Shown here in pieces: positions 1 to 6,854 of a stretch of 19,643 nt of DNA; the stretch's first letter is position 1, and each line of letters starts with the position of its first letter. The DNA lies in NCBI GenBank assembly GCA_035535055.1, contig DATLQT010000081.1, positions 1 to 19,643 on the forward strand. Reading direction: 5' to 3'. The DNA is from UBA6019 sp035535055. Its GTDB lineage: Bacteria > Chloroflexota > Dormibacteria > Dormibacterales > Dormibacteraceae. The notes under the pieces are model-generated. The model was not told where the DNA came from. It saw only the letters and a list, made by a program, of their open reading frames with translations, and did no database searches. The position numbers were made by a program, and so were the translations under genes.

Positions 1-70
1 GGATGGCCGTCAGCTGGCCGCTGGTGCGCCCGCCCAGAGAGCTGGAGCCGTCGGAGGACGCGGTTGCCAC
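1..70 (-). CDS. possible N-terminus of an unidentified protein, cut by window edge
   Basis: A GTG at position 70 on the minus strand opens a frame that stays open to the left edge and reads MATASSDGSSSLGGRTSGQL and a few more residues. It would lie 26 bp downstream of the luciferase-like gene in the same direction. The N-terminus is Ser/Gly-rich and low-complexity, and I do not recognise a family. A competing reading is the plus-strand frame from position 3 to the TGA at 177-179, a Pro/Ala-rich tail of an upstream gene, but that would overlap the neighbour by about 80 bp. Too little sequence is present to decide. Confidence 0.25.
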   Translation of the reverse strand, partial: MATASSDGSSSLGGRTSGQLTAI

Positions 71-96
71 CCCGGCCCCGGCGCAGTCGCCCGCGG

Positions 97-1026
97 TCAG
101 CGCAGGCGATCGAGCAGGGGTGCCAGCCGAGCTGCCAGTCCGGGCGTCAGCGAGCGAAACGGCGAAGGGGAGAAGTTGAGCACCAGGTGCTCGCAGCCGG
201 CCCGCGCATACTCCCGCAGCGCTTCGGCAACCGCCACCGCCGAACCGCTGACCGCTCGTTCGCCGAGGCCGGGCTGTCCCGCTTGCGCCAGCTTTAACTC
301 CGCCTCGGCCAGCTCGGCGCCTTCCAGCGGCACGGCGAAGACGCCGGCGCTGGCCACCAGCTCCGACCGGCTCCGGCCGGCCGCGGCCAGGGCGGCCTCG
401 ACCGCGGCCAGCCCGGTCGCGAAGGTCTGGGTCCCGGCCCCGTGCCAGGCGCTGTTCCAGCCGCCGGCCAGGCGCCCTGTGAGGGCGAGCATGCGGGGAC
501 CGAAGGCGGCCACCCAGGGTGGCGGCACCGGCGGCCCGAAGACCTGCCCCTGGCGCAGCCGCTGGTAGCGGCCCTCGAAGTCGCGGGGGCCCTCCCCGAG
601 AAGCCCGCAGAGGACCTCCAGGTACTCCTCGAAGCGGCCGACCAGGTGGTCGAAGGGGAAGCCGAAGGCGTCGAACTCCGGCTGATGCCAGCCGGCGCCG
701 ACGCCCAGCAGCAGGCGGCCGCCGGATGCCTCCTGGAGCGCCTTCGCCTCCCGCGCCAGCTGGGCCGGGGGACGGAAGGCGGCGCAGGCGACGAGCGTGC
801 CGAGCTGGATCCGCTCGGTGCGGGCGGCGATGTAGGCGAGGAGCGTCATCGGGTCCGGGCCGGCCGGCGAGCGAGACCCGTCGCGCTCGACCAAGAAGTG
901 GTCCATCACCCAGACCGAGTCGTAGCCCAGCCGTTCGGCCTCGACCGCGTCCTCGACCATCTCCCCGAACGACCGCGGACGGCGCGGCGCCAGGTCGCCG
1001 GCCGCGATCGTGACACCGACTCGCAT
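97..1026 (-). CDS. LLM-class (luciferase-like, probably F420-dependent) oxidoreductase
   Basis: A 309-residue protein of the bacterial luciferase-like monooxygenase superfamily, a TIM barrel that binds F420 or FMN. Visible hallmarks are the opening strand MRVGVTIA, the AERLGYDSVWVMDHF segment (about residues 30-45), TERIQLGTLV (about 70-80) and the GGRLLLGVGAGWHQPEFDAF segment (about 102-122), which is typical of the F420-dependent actinobacterial subgroup. Length matches the family's usual 280-340. The ATG at 1026 has no Shine-Dalgarno site but has TAATCT 9 nt upstream, suggesting a leaderless message. It diverges from metK across a 50 bp gap. The substrate cannot be told from sequence, and FMN use is not excluded. 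Confidence 0.9.
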   Translation of the reverse strand: MRVGVTIAAGDLAPRRPRSFGEMVEDAVEAERLGYDSVWVMDHFLVERDGSRSPAGPDPMTLLAYIAARTERIQLGTLVACAAFRPPAQLAREAKALQEASGGRLLLGVGAGWHQPEFDAFGFPFDHLVGRFEEYLEVLCGLLGEGPRDFEGRYQRLRQGQVFGPPVPPPWVAAFGPRMLALTGRLAGGWNSAWHGAGTQTFATGLAAVEAALAAAGRSRSELVASAGVFAVPLEGAELAEAELKLAQAGQPGLGERAVSGSAVAVAEALREYARAGCEHLVLNFSPSPFRSLTPGLAARLAPLLDRLR

Positions 1027-1035
1027 CTGGGGCCG

Positions 1036-1041
1036 AGATTA
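1036..1041 (-). promoter_or_regulatory. candidate -10 box of the LLM oxidoreductase gene
   Basis: TAATCT on the minus strand ends 9 nt before the ATG at 1026. There is no recognisable -35 at the normal spacing and no Shine-Dalgarno sequence, so transcription would begin at or next to the start codon. It is one of a repeated set of TAnnnT hexamers at this distance in the window. Confidence 0.5.
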
Positions 1042-1051
1042 GCGACTCGGC

Positions 1052-1057
1052 TAGAAT
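1052..1057 (+). promoter_or_regulatory. candidate -10 box of metK
   Basis: TAGAAT lies 19 nt before the metK ATG at 1077, implying a leader of about a dozen nucleotides without a clear Shine-Dalgarno site. It sits 10 bp from the opposing TAATCT box, so the 50 bp gap carries two back-to-back promoters. The gap is too short for a SAM riboswitch. Confidence 0.45.
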
Positions 1058-1076
1058 CTCCCCTGCCCTCCAGCCA

Positions 1077-2300
<1,224 letters not shown>

Positions 2301-2381
2301 CGGCCTGAGAGGAGTCCCGGGGACACGGAAGCCCCCGTTCGTGGCGCGCGAGGTAGGCGCCCATCCGCAGAACCGAAACCG

Positions 2382-2408
2382 GGCGAACCCCATCCCGATG
2401 GGTTCGCC
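2382..2408. terminator. hairpin between convergent metK and the abiE remnant
   Basis: A 9 bp perfect stem, GGCGAACCC pairing with GGGTTCGCC, extended by two inner pairs past a one-base bulge, with a CCCG tetraloop. It lies between the metK stop and the end of the toxin remnant, which converge here, so it could end transcription from both sides. No strong T-run follows on either strand, so intrinsic termination is only a guess. Confidence 0.5.
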
Positions 2409-2429
2409 ACCTGATTTGAGCACGTTGGG

Positions 2430-2672
2430 CTATCCGGCAGCGTTGTCCGCGGAACGGACGACCCAAGCCAGGTGTTCGTGGTCCCAATGGGAGAGCGTCC
2501 CGGCTTCGTCGCGCAGGAGCGGATCGACGGACGCAGCGAGTCGCCTCAGGAAGGACTCGACGGCGTAGACGACCAGCAGTGAGTGCGTGTTGCCAGCATG
2601 CTCGTCACGGGCCTTGGCCTGGAGGGCCTAGAAAGCTGCCGCGGCAGCTGCGTCGATGACGGCTTGGTCCAT
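2430..2672 (-). pseudogene. decayed AbiEii-type (nucleotidyltransferase) toxin remnant
   Basis: The antitoxin stop overlaps an ATG as TGATG, the tight junction expected of an AbiEi-AbiEii pair. That ATG (2672) opens a frame of 80 codons before the TAG at 2430-2432. Codon 15 is an in-frame TAG (2628-2630), one base change from CAG. Past it the frame reads THSLLVVYAVESFLRRLAAS, which resembles the N-terminal helix of AbiEii toxins (consensus of the kind TQELLLRYALERFLYRLS, from memory). The next stretch, VDPLLRDEAG then SHWDHEHLAWV, resembles the short C-terminal tail of these toxins. The whole central nucleotidyltransferase core (the LKGG and GGTDLDL-like motifs) is absent. I infer an internal deletion plus a nonsense mutation. 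The family assignment rests on position and weak similarity. Confidence 0.6.
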
Positions 2673-3286
2673 CAACTTAGGAGCGCCTCTAGAGCCGGCT
2701 GGAGGCGAGCGCCGCCCCCAAGTTCGCGGGCCAGCTCAGCCAGACGAGCTGGACTGGCACCGCGGCGACCCATGTACCGGCGTAGAGCGTGCAGCGCGAC
2801 GTCCTGGCCGACCCAGCGTGACATCCTTATCGCGTCGATAATCGACCGCTCCGCCGAGTAGATCCAGAAGGGCTCTGCGGCGTCGCTACTAGCCCGTTGG
2901 CGCTCAAGCGCGAAAGTGCTCGCGTTGAAGGAATGGACCTTGGTTGCCGGCCGCTTAATCGCTGGGCGATGCGCCCCACGGGGCACCGCTACGTGCACCT
3001 GCTCGGGAATCTCATCAGTAAGATCCCAGTAGGCCAAAGCCGAGTTCAGGCAGATGGTGCCGCCGGGCATATGGGCCGATACCACTGCCAGATCGGACAA
3101 CATCCCCATCCCTGTGCCGGCTAGCCGGACGACTCCACGTCCCGCTGCCTCCAACGCTCCACGCCCGCGCAGCCGATGCAATGTTGTGCGGCTGATGCCG
3201 GCCTCAACGGCCTCGGACACTCGGAAAGGCCGCGTATCGAACCGCTCGCGAAGGAGCGTGAGCACGGGGGCGTTGTTTTGGGGCAT
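2672..3286 (-). CDS. abiEi: AbiEi-type antitoxin / transcriptional regulator (type IV toxin-antitoxin)
   Basis: A 204-residue protein with an N-terminal winged helix (about residues 8-58: TLLRERFDTRPFRVSEAVEA, then GISRTTLHRLRGRGALE and GVVRL) and a C-terminal AbiEi domain (LNSALAYWDLTDEIPEQVHVAVPRG, later RSIIDAIRMSRWVGQDVALHAL). AbiEi proteins neutralise the AbiEii nucleotidyltransferase toxin and autorepress their operon. I chose the ATG at 3286 because TATGAT lies 7 nt before it; the longer frame from the GTG at 3304 would translate across that promoter. GC content is visibly lower than in the flanks, which fits horizontal acquisition. The toxin gene downstream is broken, so this is an orphan antitoxin. 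Confidence 0.85.
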   Translation of the reverse strand: MPQNNAPVLTLLRERFDTRPFRVSEAVEAGISRTTLHRLRGRGALEAAGRGVVRLAGTGMGMLSDLAVVSAHMPGGTICLNSALAYWDLTDEIPEQVHVAVPRGAHRPAIKRPATKVHSFNASTFALERQRASSDAAEPFWIYSAERSIIDAIRMSRWVGQDVALHALRRYMGRRGASPARLAELARELGGGARLQPALEALLS

Positions 3287-3293
3287 GGAACAA

Positions 3294-3299
3294 ATCATA
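3294..3299 (-). promoter_or_regulatory. candidate -10 box of abiEi
   Basis: TATGAT, near consensus, ends 7 nt before the ATG at 3286, so the message would start at the initiation codon. It decides the start choice for the antitoxin. No clear -35 is seen 16-18 bp upstream. Confidence 0.6.
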
Positions 3300-3488
3300 T
3301 ACACGAGGGTCCTTCATGTAGAGATTCGGTTTCACGCCGCGTTTGCCAGTTGGCCGAGCTTCTTTCAGCGGATTTTGGGGCTAGGCTGAACCGCTTCCGA
3401 GATCTCCCGACAGTTGGGAGGTAGCTAGACCAAAAGAAGAGACGGCCTCAATCTCTGGGAGTTCTACGCCACTAGAGGAGGGGTCGCC

Positions 3489-3671
3489 TTGACTAATGAG
3501 GACCTGCTTTTCCGGCACCGGAAGCAGCTTTTCGCGCGGGCTGGGGAGGTCGGCGTGCGTCGTGCCTGCACTGAGCTGGGCTACCACCACTCGGCCTACT
3601 ACTACTGGTTACCCCTGGTCGAGCGGCACGGGCTCGAGATCCTCCGGCCGCGGGAGCGGCGCCGGCCTGGA
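3489..3671 (+). pseudogene. truncated IS481-like transposase, N-terminal helix-turn-helix only
   Basis: A TTG start at 3489, preceded by a good ribosome binding site (GAGGAGGGG near 3475-3483), opens with MTNEDLLFRHRKQLFARAGE. It continues through RRACTELGYHHSAYYYWLPL and ends recognisably at LRPRERRRP (about residue 60). This is the HTH leader of IS481-family-type transposases as found in actinobacteria. The DDE integrase core is missing; after about 3670 the frame runs into the terminator and 3' end of the opposing GMC gene. No terminal inverted repeat or target duplication could be identified. The remnant sits beside the AbiE scar and probably marks past insertion and deletion. Confidence 0.75.
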
Positions 3672-3674
3672 AAG

Positions 3675-3694
3675 AAGGGGGACCCGCCCCCCTT
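3675..3694 (-). terminator. terminator of the GMC oxidoreductase gene
   Basis: A 7 bp stem (AAGGGGG with CCCCCTT, loop of 6 nt) begins 8 bp past the GMC stop codon. Read on the minus strand the stem is followed by CTTTCC, a weak T-run. It overlaps the broken end of the transposase remnant. Confidence 0.6.
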
Positions 3695-3702
3695 TGCCCT
3701 TT

Positions 3703-5178
3703 CTACATTTCTGAGCGGACGAAGTCGGCCACCCGCTCGCCGATCATCATCGTCGGCAGGTTGATGTTGGCGCGCGGCACGGTCGGCATCACCGACGCGT
3801 CGGCGACGTAGAGGTTCTCCACTCCGCGGAGTCGGCAGTGGTCATCCACCACCGCCAGCGGGTCGTCGTCGGCGCCCATCCTGAGGGTTCCCGAAGGGTG
3901 GTAGTCGGTTGCGTGGAAGTCGAGGAAGTGCTGCCGCAGGGCCTCGGGGTCCCTGGCCGTCTCGGCGTCGGGAAGGAGCGGTTCGCACCTGATGCTGGAG
4001 CCGAGCACCTCCGCTACCGCGAGCGCGGCGCGGGCGCCGCCGAGCAGGCGGTCGAGGTCTCGCGGGTTGGAGAAGAAGCGGTGCTCGATGTGCGGCTCGG
4101 CGCGGGGGTCGCGCGAGACGGCCCGGACGATCCCCTCCGACTCGCAGTTGCTGACCTCGATGTAGAGCCCGCTCAGGCCCGGCATCGCGAAGAGCTCGCC
4201 GAAGACGAAGGTGAACTTGACGTCGTCGACGGCAAGGCCGGCCTGGGTCCGGAGCTTGAGCGTCGGCCCGATCGGGATGAAGCCGGAGGGCGCCAGCTGG
4301 CCGGTGTCGAGGGCGATCAGCGAAGAGACGTGGTCCAGGAGGTGCTCGCCGACCCCTGGCAGATCGAGCAGCGGGTCGACGCCGATCGAGCGCAGCACCT
4401 CTGCCGGACCGACGCCCGAGCGCTGGAGGATCTGCGGCGAGTTGTAGGAGCCGGCGGCCAGCACCACCCGGCCGGCCTCAAGCTCCTCGCCGCCAGCGAG
4501 ACGGACGCCCGTCGCCCGGCCGTCCTGGAGGGTGAGCGTGTCGACGAGGGTGCCGGCGCGGATGGTCAGGTTCGACCGCGACCGGGCGGCCGCCAGGTAG
4601 GTGAGCAGCGTGCTCTGGCGCTGGCGGTCCTTCAGGTTGCGCGGCAGCGGGCCGACGCCGACCCCGCCCGGCTGGTTCAGGTCGTCGAGGGCTGAGTGGC
4701 CGAGCTCGAGGCAGGCGGCACGGACCTGCTGCTGGAACGCGCTCAACGGCTCGCGTTCGACCTGGATCGGCCCCGAGTCGCCGTGGTAGGGCAGCGATCC
4801 GAATTCGCGGTCGGTCTCCAGCTTGTTGAAGTAGGGCAGGCACTGCTCCCAGCTCCAGGACGGAGCGCCGGCCGCGGCCCAGCCGTCGTAGTCCTGCGGC
4901 TGTCCGCGAAGCGCAAAGCTGGAGTTGACGCAGGAGCTGCCGCCCAGGATCCGGCCGCGGGGAAGGGCGCTCCGAGCCTGGCGGTCCAGATAGTCCCAGT
5001 CGTATTCGTTGACCCCGCTGCCGAGGCGGACGTAGCGGACGGCGTCGGGCACCTCGTCGCCCGGGTCCGGCCCGGCCTCCAAGAGCAGGACCCTAAGCGA
5101 CGGGTCCTCGCTCAGCCGGCTGGCCACGACTCCACCACCCGAGCCCGAACCGACCACGATCACCTCGTACCTGTCCAT
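3703..5178 (-). CDS. GMC-family FAD-dependent oxidoreductase (choline/alcohol dehydrogenase-like)
   Basis: A 491-residue flavoprotein of the glucose-methanol-choline family, which oxidises alcohols to aldehydes or ketones. It shows the N-terminal FAD dinucleotide fold (VIVVGSGSGGGVVASRL, residues 7-22, and the ribose-binding LLLEAG at 31-36). It also has GMC signature 1 (about 73-86, GRILGGSSCVNSS), signature 2 (GSYNSPQILQRSGVGP) and the catalytic pair His427 (in DYHPSGTLRMG) and Asn471 (in RANINLP), spaced 44 residues apart as in choline oxidase. It lies 12 bp downstream of a flavin reductase-like gene in the same direction and has its own candidate -10 overlapping that gene's stop codon. 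Substrate unknown; no signal peptide or membrane segment is seen. Confidence 0.93.
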   Translation of the reverse strand: MDRYEVIVVGSGSGGGVVASRLSEDPSLRVLLLEAGPDPGDEVPDAVRYVRLGSGVNEYDWDYLDRQARSALPRGRILGGSSCVNSSFALRGQPQDYDGWAAAGAPSWSWEQCLPYFNKLETDREFGSLPYHGDSGPIQVEREPLSAFQQQVRAACLELGHSALDDLNQPGGVGVGPLPRNLKDRQRQSTLLTYLAAARSRSNLTIRAGTLVDTLTLQDGRATGVRLAGGEELEAGRVVLAAGSYNSPQILQRSGVGPAEVLRSIGVDPLLDLPGVGEHLLDHVSSLIALDTGQLAPSGFIPIGPTLKLRTQAGLAVDDVKFTFVFGELFAMPGLSGLYIEVSNCESEGIVRAVSRDPRAEPHIEHRFFSNPRDLDRLLGGARAALAVAEVLGSSIRCEPLLPDAETARDPEALRQHFLDFHATDYHPSGTLRMGADDDPLAVVDDHCRLRGVENLYVADASVMPTVPRANINLPTMMIGERVADFVRSEM

Positions 5179-5187
5179 CGCGCGGTA

Positions 5188-5193
5188 AATCTA
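5188..5193 (-). promoter_or_regulatory. candidate -10 box of the GMC gene, overlapping the upstream stop codon
   Basis: TAGATT on the minus strand ends 9 nt before the GMC ATG at 5178. Its first three bases are the TAG stop codon of the flavin reductase gene. No Shine-Dalgarno site precedes the ATG, so the GMC gene may be started from an internal leaderless promoter as well as by read-through. Confidence 0.4.
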
Positions 5194-5757
5194 GCCGCCG
5201 TCGTCCAGGAGGTCGCGGAACTCCCGGCGGTGGAACACCAGGGGCTCAGCGCCCTCCACGGCGCCGCCGTCGAGCACCTCGCCGAGGAAGACCCAGTGGT
5301 CGCCCGCCAGGACCTCGTTCACCGTCTTGCAGACCAGGTGCGCGGTCGAGTCCTGGTCCAGGATCGGGCCTCCCGGCGCGGTCCCCGGAGCCTTCCAGGG
5401 GATGCGTTCGAACTTGTCGGCCGACTTGGTGGCCATCAGGCGGGCGACGTGGTCGGAGCGGCTGGAGATGAAGTTGACGGTGAAGCCTCCCGAGTGCCGG
5501 ATCGCGGGCAGCGTGTTCGAGTTCCGGTCGACGCAGACCAGCACCAGGGGCGGCTCCAGGGAGACGCCGCAGAAGGCGATCAGGGTGAGGCCCCGCGGCT
5601 CGCCCCGCTCGTCGAAGGCGGTCACCACGGTGACTCCGGCGGGGAACCGGCTCAGCAGGTCGCGGTAGAGCTCGGAGCGGCCGGCCCGCGGAGCGGCGCC
5701 CGGCTGGAGGGCCGCCAGCTGGGGGTCGAGAGTCGGTTGCAGCGCGTCCTCGGTCAT
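5191..5757 (-). CDS. flavin reductase-like, FMN-binding split-barrel protein
   Basis: A 188-residue protein of the flavin reductase domain family, in which short NAD(P)H:flavin oxidoreductases supply reduced flavin to partner monooxygenases. The motif path is clear: YRDLLSRFPAGVTVVTAFDE (residues 31-50), GLTLIAFCGVSLEPPLVLVC (56-75), FTVNFISSRSDHVARL (92-107), then DHWVFLGEV (153-161) near the C-terminus. I chose the ATG at 5757 over upstream in-frame codons because the family fold begins soon after it and TAGAGT lies 10 nt upstream. It precedes the GMC gene by 12 bp. Neither a two-component monooxygenase nor a reason for pairing with a GMC enzyme is obvious, so the partner is unknown. Confidence 0.88.
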   Translation of the reverse strand: MTEDALQPTLDPQLAALQPGAAPRAGRSELYRDLLSRFPAGVTVVTAFDERGEPRGLTLIAFCGVSLEPPLVLVCVDRNSNTLPAIRHSGGFTVNFISSRSDHVARLMATKSADKFERIPWKAPGTAPGGPILDQDSTAHLVCKTVNEVLAGDHWVFLGEVLDGGAVEGAEPLVFHRREFRDLLDDGG

Positions 5758-5767
5758 CGCGCATTCA

Positions 5768-5773
5768 ACTCTA
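5768..5773 (-). promoter_or_regulatory. candidate -10 box of the flavin reductase gene
   Basis: TAGAGT on the minus strand ends 10 nt before the ATG at 5757. No Shine-Dalgarno site and no good -35 are present. It lies in the 143 bp divergent region shared with the Rieske gene. Confidence 0.4.
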
Positions 5774-5885
5774 GGGTCGTGGCCTCCTTCTTCCCGGTCC
5801 GGCCGGCGGTTATTGGACACCGCGCGCGGGGAAAGAGCCCCCTTCGCGAACCGTCTTTCTGATAGCACGAGCATCACGATTGCCT

Positions 5886-5891
5886 TACCAT
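5886..5891 (+). promoter_or_regulatory. candidate -10 box of the Rieske/DUF2231 gene
   Basis: TACCAT ends 9 nt before the ATG at 5901. No ribosome binding site precedes that ATG, so the message is probably leaderless. The box lies inside the longer frame that would start at the TTG at 5880, which argues for 5901 as the real start. Confidence 0.45.
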
Positions 5892-5900
5892 TTGGTTTAT

Positions 5901-6830
5901 ATGGCACTCGAACGCAAAGGGATCCGCGTGGCCGCTCGCGAGCGGATCGAGCGCAACCGCTCCGGGCTCGACCGCTGGATGGAAGACGCCGGCTGGCTGG
6001 ACGGGCCCGCCGACGCCGTGCAGAAGGCGGTGCTGGCCGGGTACCAATCGCTGGGCGAGTTCGGCCAGAACCTGAAGAACACCCTCCATGGCACCCGGCC
6101 CCTCGGCCACCCGCTGCACCCGGCGGTGGTGTCGATCCCCATCGGCGCCTTCACCGTCATGTTCTTGGGCGACTGGCTGGGGATGTTCCGGGCGGTTCCC
6201 GCCGAGATCGGCACCTTCGGCCTGGTGATCGGCCTTATCGGGATGCTGGTGGCCGCCGCCAGCGGGGTGACCGACTACACCGGGACCGCCGGCAAAGAGC
6301 GCCGCTACGCCAGCACCCACGGCCTGCTGATGAGCGCGGTCCTGGTGGCGATGCTGATCTCCCTATATCTCCGCTACCACCCGGGCTCGGCGCTCTATCG
6401 CGACGGCGTCCTGCTCTCGACCCTGGCCTACCTGGTGATGGGCTTCGGCTCCTACCTGGGAGGCCACCTGAGCTTCGGCTTTGCCACCATGGTCAACCAC
6501 AACGCGCTTCGCGAGGGCACCACCGAGTGGACCACCGTCGGGGCGGCCTCCCGCTTTTCGGAGGGCAAGATGGTTCGGGTGATGGTCGGCGACATGCCGG
6601 CCCTGGTGGTGCGGCTGGGCGGCCGGCTGAGCGCGATCGCCGCCACCTGCTCGCACGCCGGCGGGCCGCTCGACGAGGGCACCCTGGAAGGCGACGTCGT
6701 CACCTGTCCCTGGCACGCCTCCCGCTTCTGCGTCTCCGACGGCCACGTCGAGACCGGGCCGGCGACCTTCGCGCAACCGGCGCTGCTGGTGGTCGAGGAA
6801 GGGGGCAAAGTAAGGCTCCGGATGCCCTAG
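5901..6830 (+). CDS. membrane-anchored Rieske [2Fe-2S] protein with DUF2231 domain
   Basis: A 309-residue fusion. Residues 1-62 are a charged soluble segment. Residues about 70-195 form a DUF2231 membrane domain (entry motif HPLHPAVVSIPIGAF) with about four transmembrane helices. Residues about 212-308 form a Rieske domain with both ligand boxes, Cys250-x-His252 (CSHAGGP) and Cys269-xx-His272 (CPWHASRF). The Rieske fold resembles small ferredoxin/NirD-type domains more than the bc1 Rieske subunit. Its role would be one-electron transfer at the membrane, partner unknown. It ends 24 bp before the formate dehydrogenase catalytic gene on the same strand, making it a candidate accessory electron carrier. 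That link is inference, because the dehydrogenase has its own candidate promoter. Confidence 0.88.
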   Translation: MALERKGIRVAARERIERNRSGLDRWMEDAGWLDGPADAVQKAVLAGYQSLGEFGQNLKNTLHGTRPLGHPLHPAVVSIPIGAFTVMFLGDWLGMFRAVPAEIGTFGLVIGLIGMLVAAASGVTDYTGTAGKERRYASTHGLLMSAVLVAMLISLYLRYHPGSALYRDGVLLSTLAYLVMGFGSYLGGHLSFGFATMVNHNALREGTTEWTTVGAASRFSEGKMVRVMVGDMPALVVRLGGRLSAIAATCSHAGGPLDEGTLEGDVVTCPWHASRFCVSDGHVETGPATFAQPALLVVEEGGKVRLRMP

Positions 6831-6838
6831 CCCGGTCC

Positions 6839-6844
6839 TAGACT
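6839..6844 (+). promoter_or_regulatory. candidate -10 box of the formate dehydrogenase operon
   Basis: TAGACT ends 10 nt before the ATG at 6855, inside the 24 bp gap after the Rieske gene. A GGAG touches the start codon, too close for a normal Shine-Dalgarno site, so a leaderless start is likelier. Read-through from the Rieske gene is also possible, since no terminator lies between. Confidence 0.4.
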
Positions 6845-6854
6845 GGGCCTGGAG

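Noticed and set aside
3..179. Plus-strand frame that could be the C-terminus of an upstream gene
   Set aside because: It is a low-complexity Pro/Ala-rich read-out overlapping the luciferase-like gene by about 80 bp and shows no recognisable domain. It cannot be excluded with only the window edge visible.
1027..1076. SAM riboswitch before metK
   Set aside because: The gap is 50 bp and carries two opposing promoters; there is no room for an aptamer and no matching fold.
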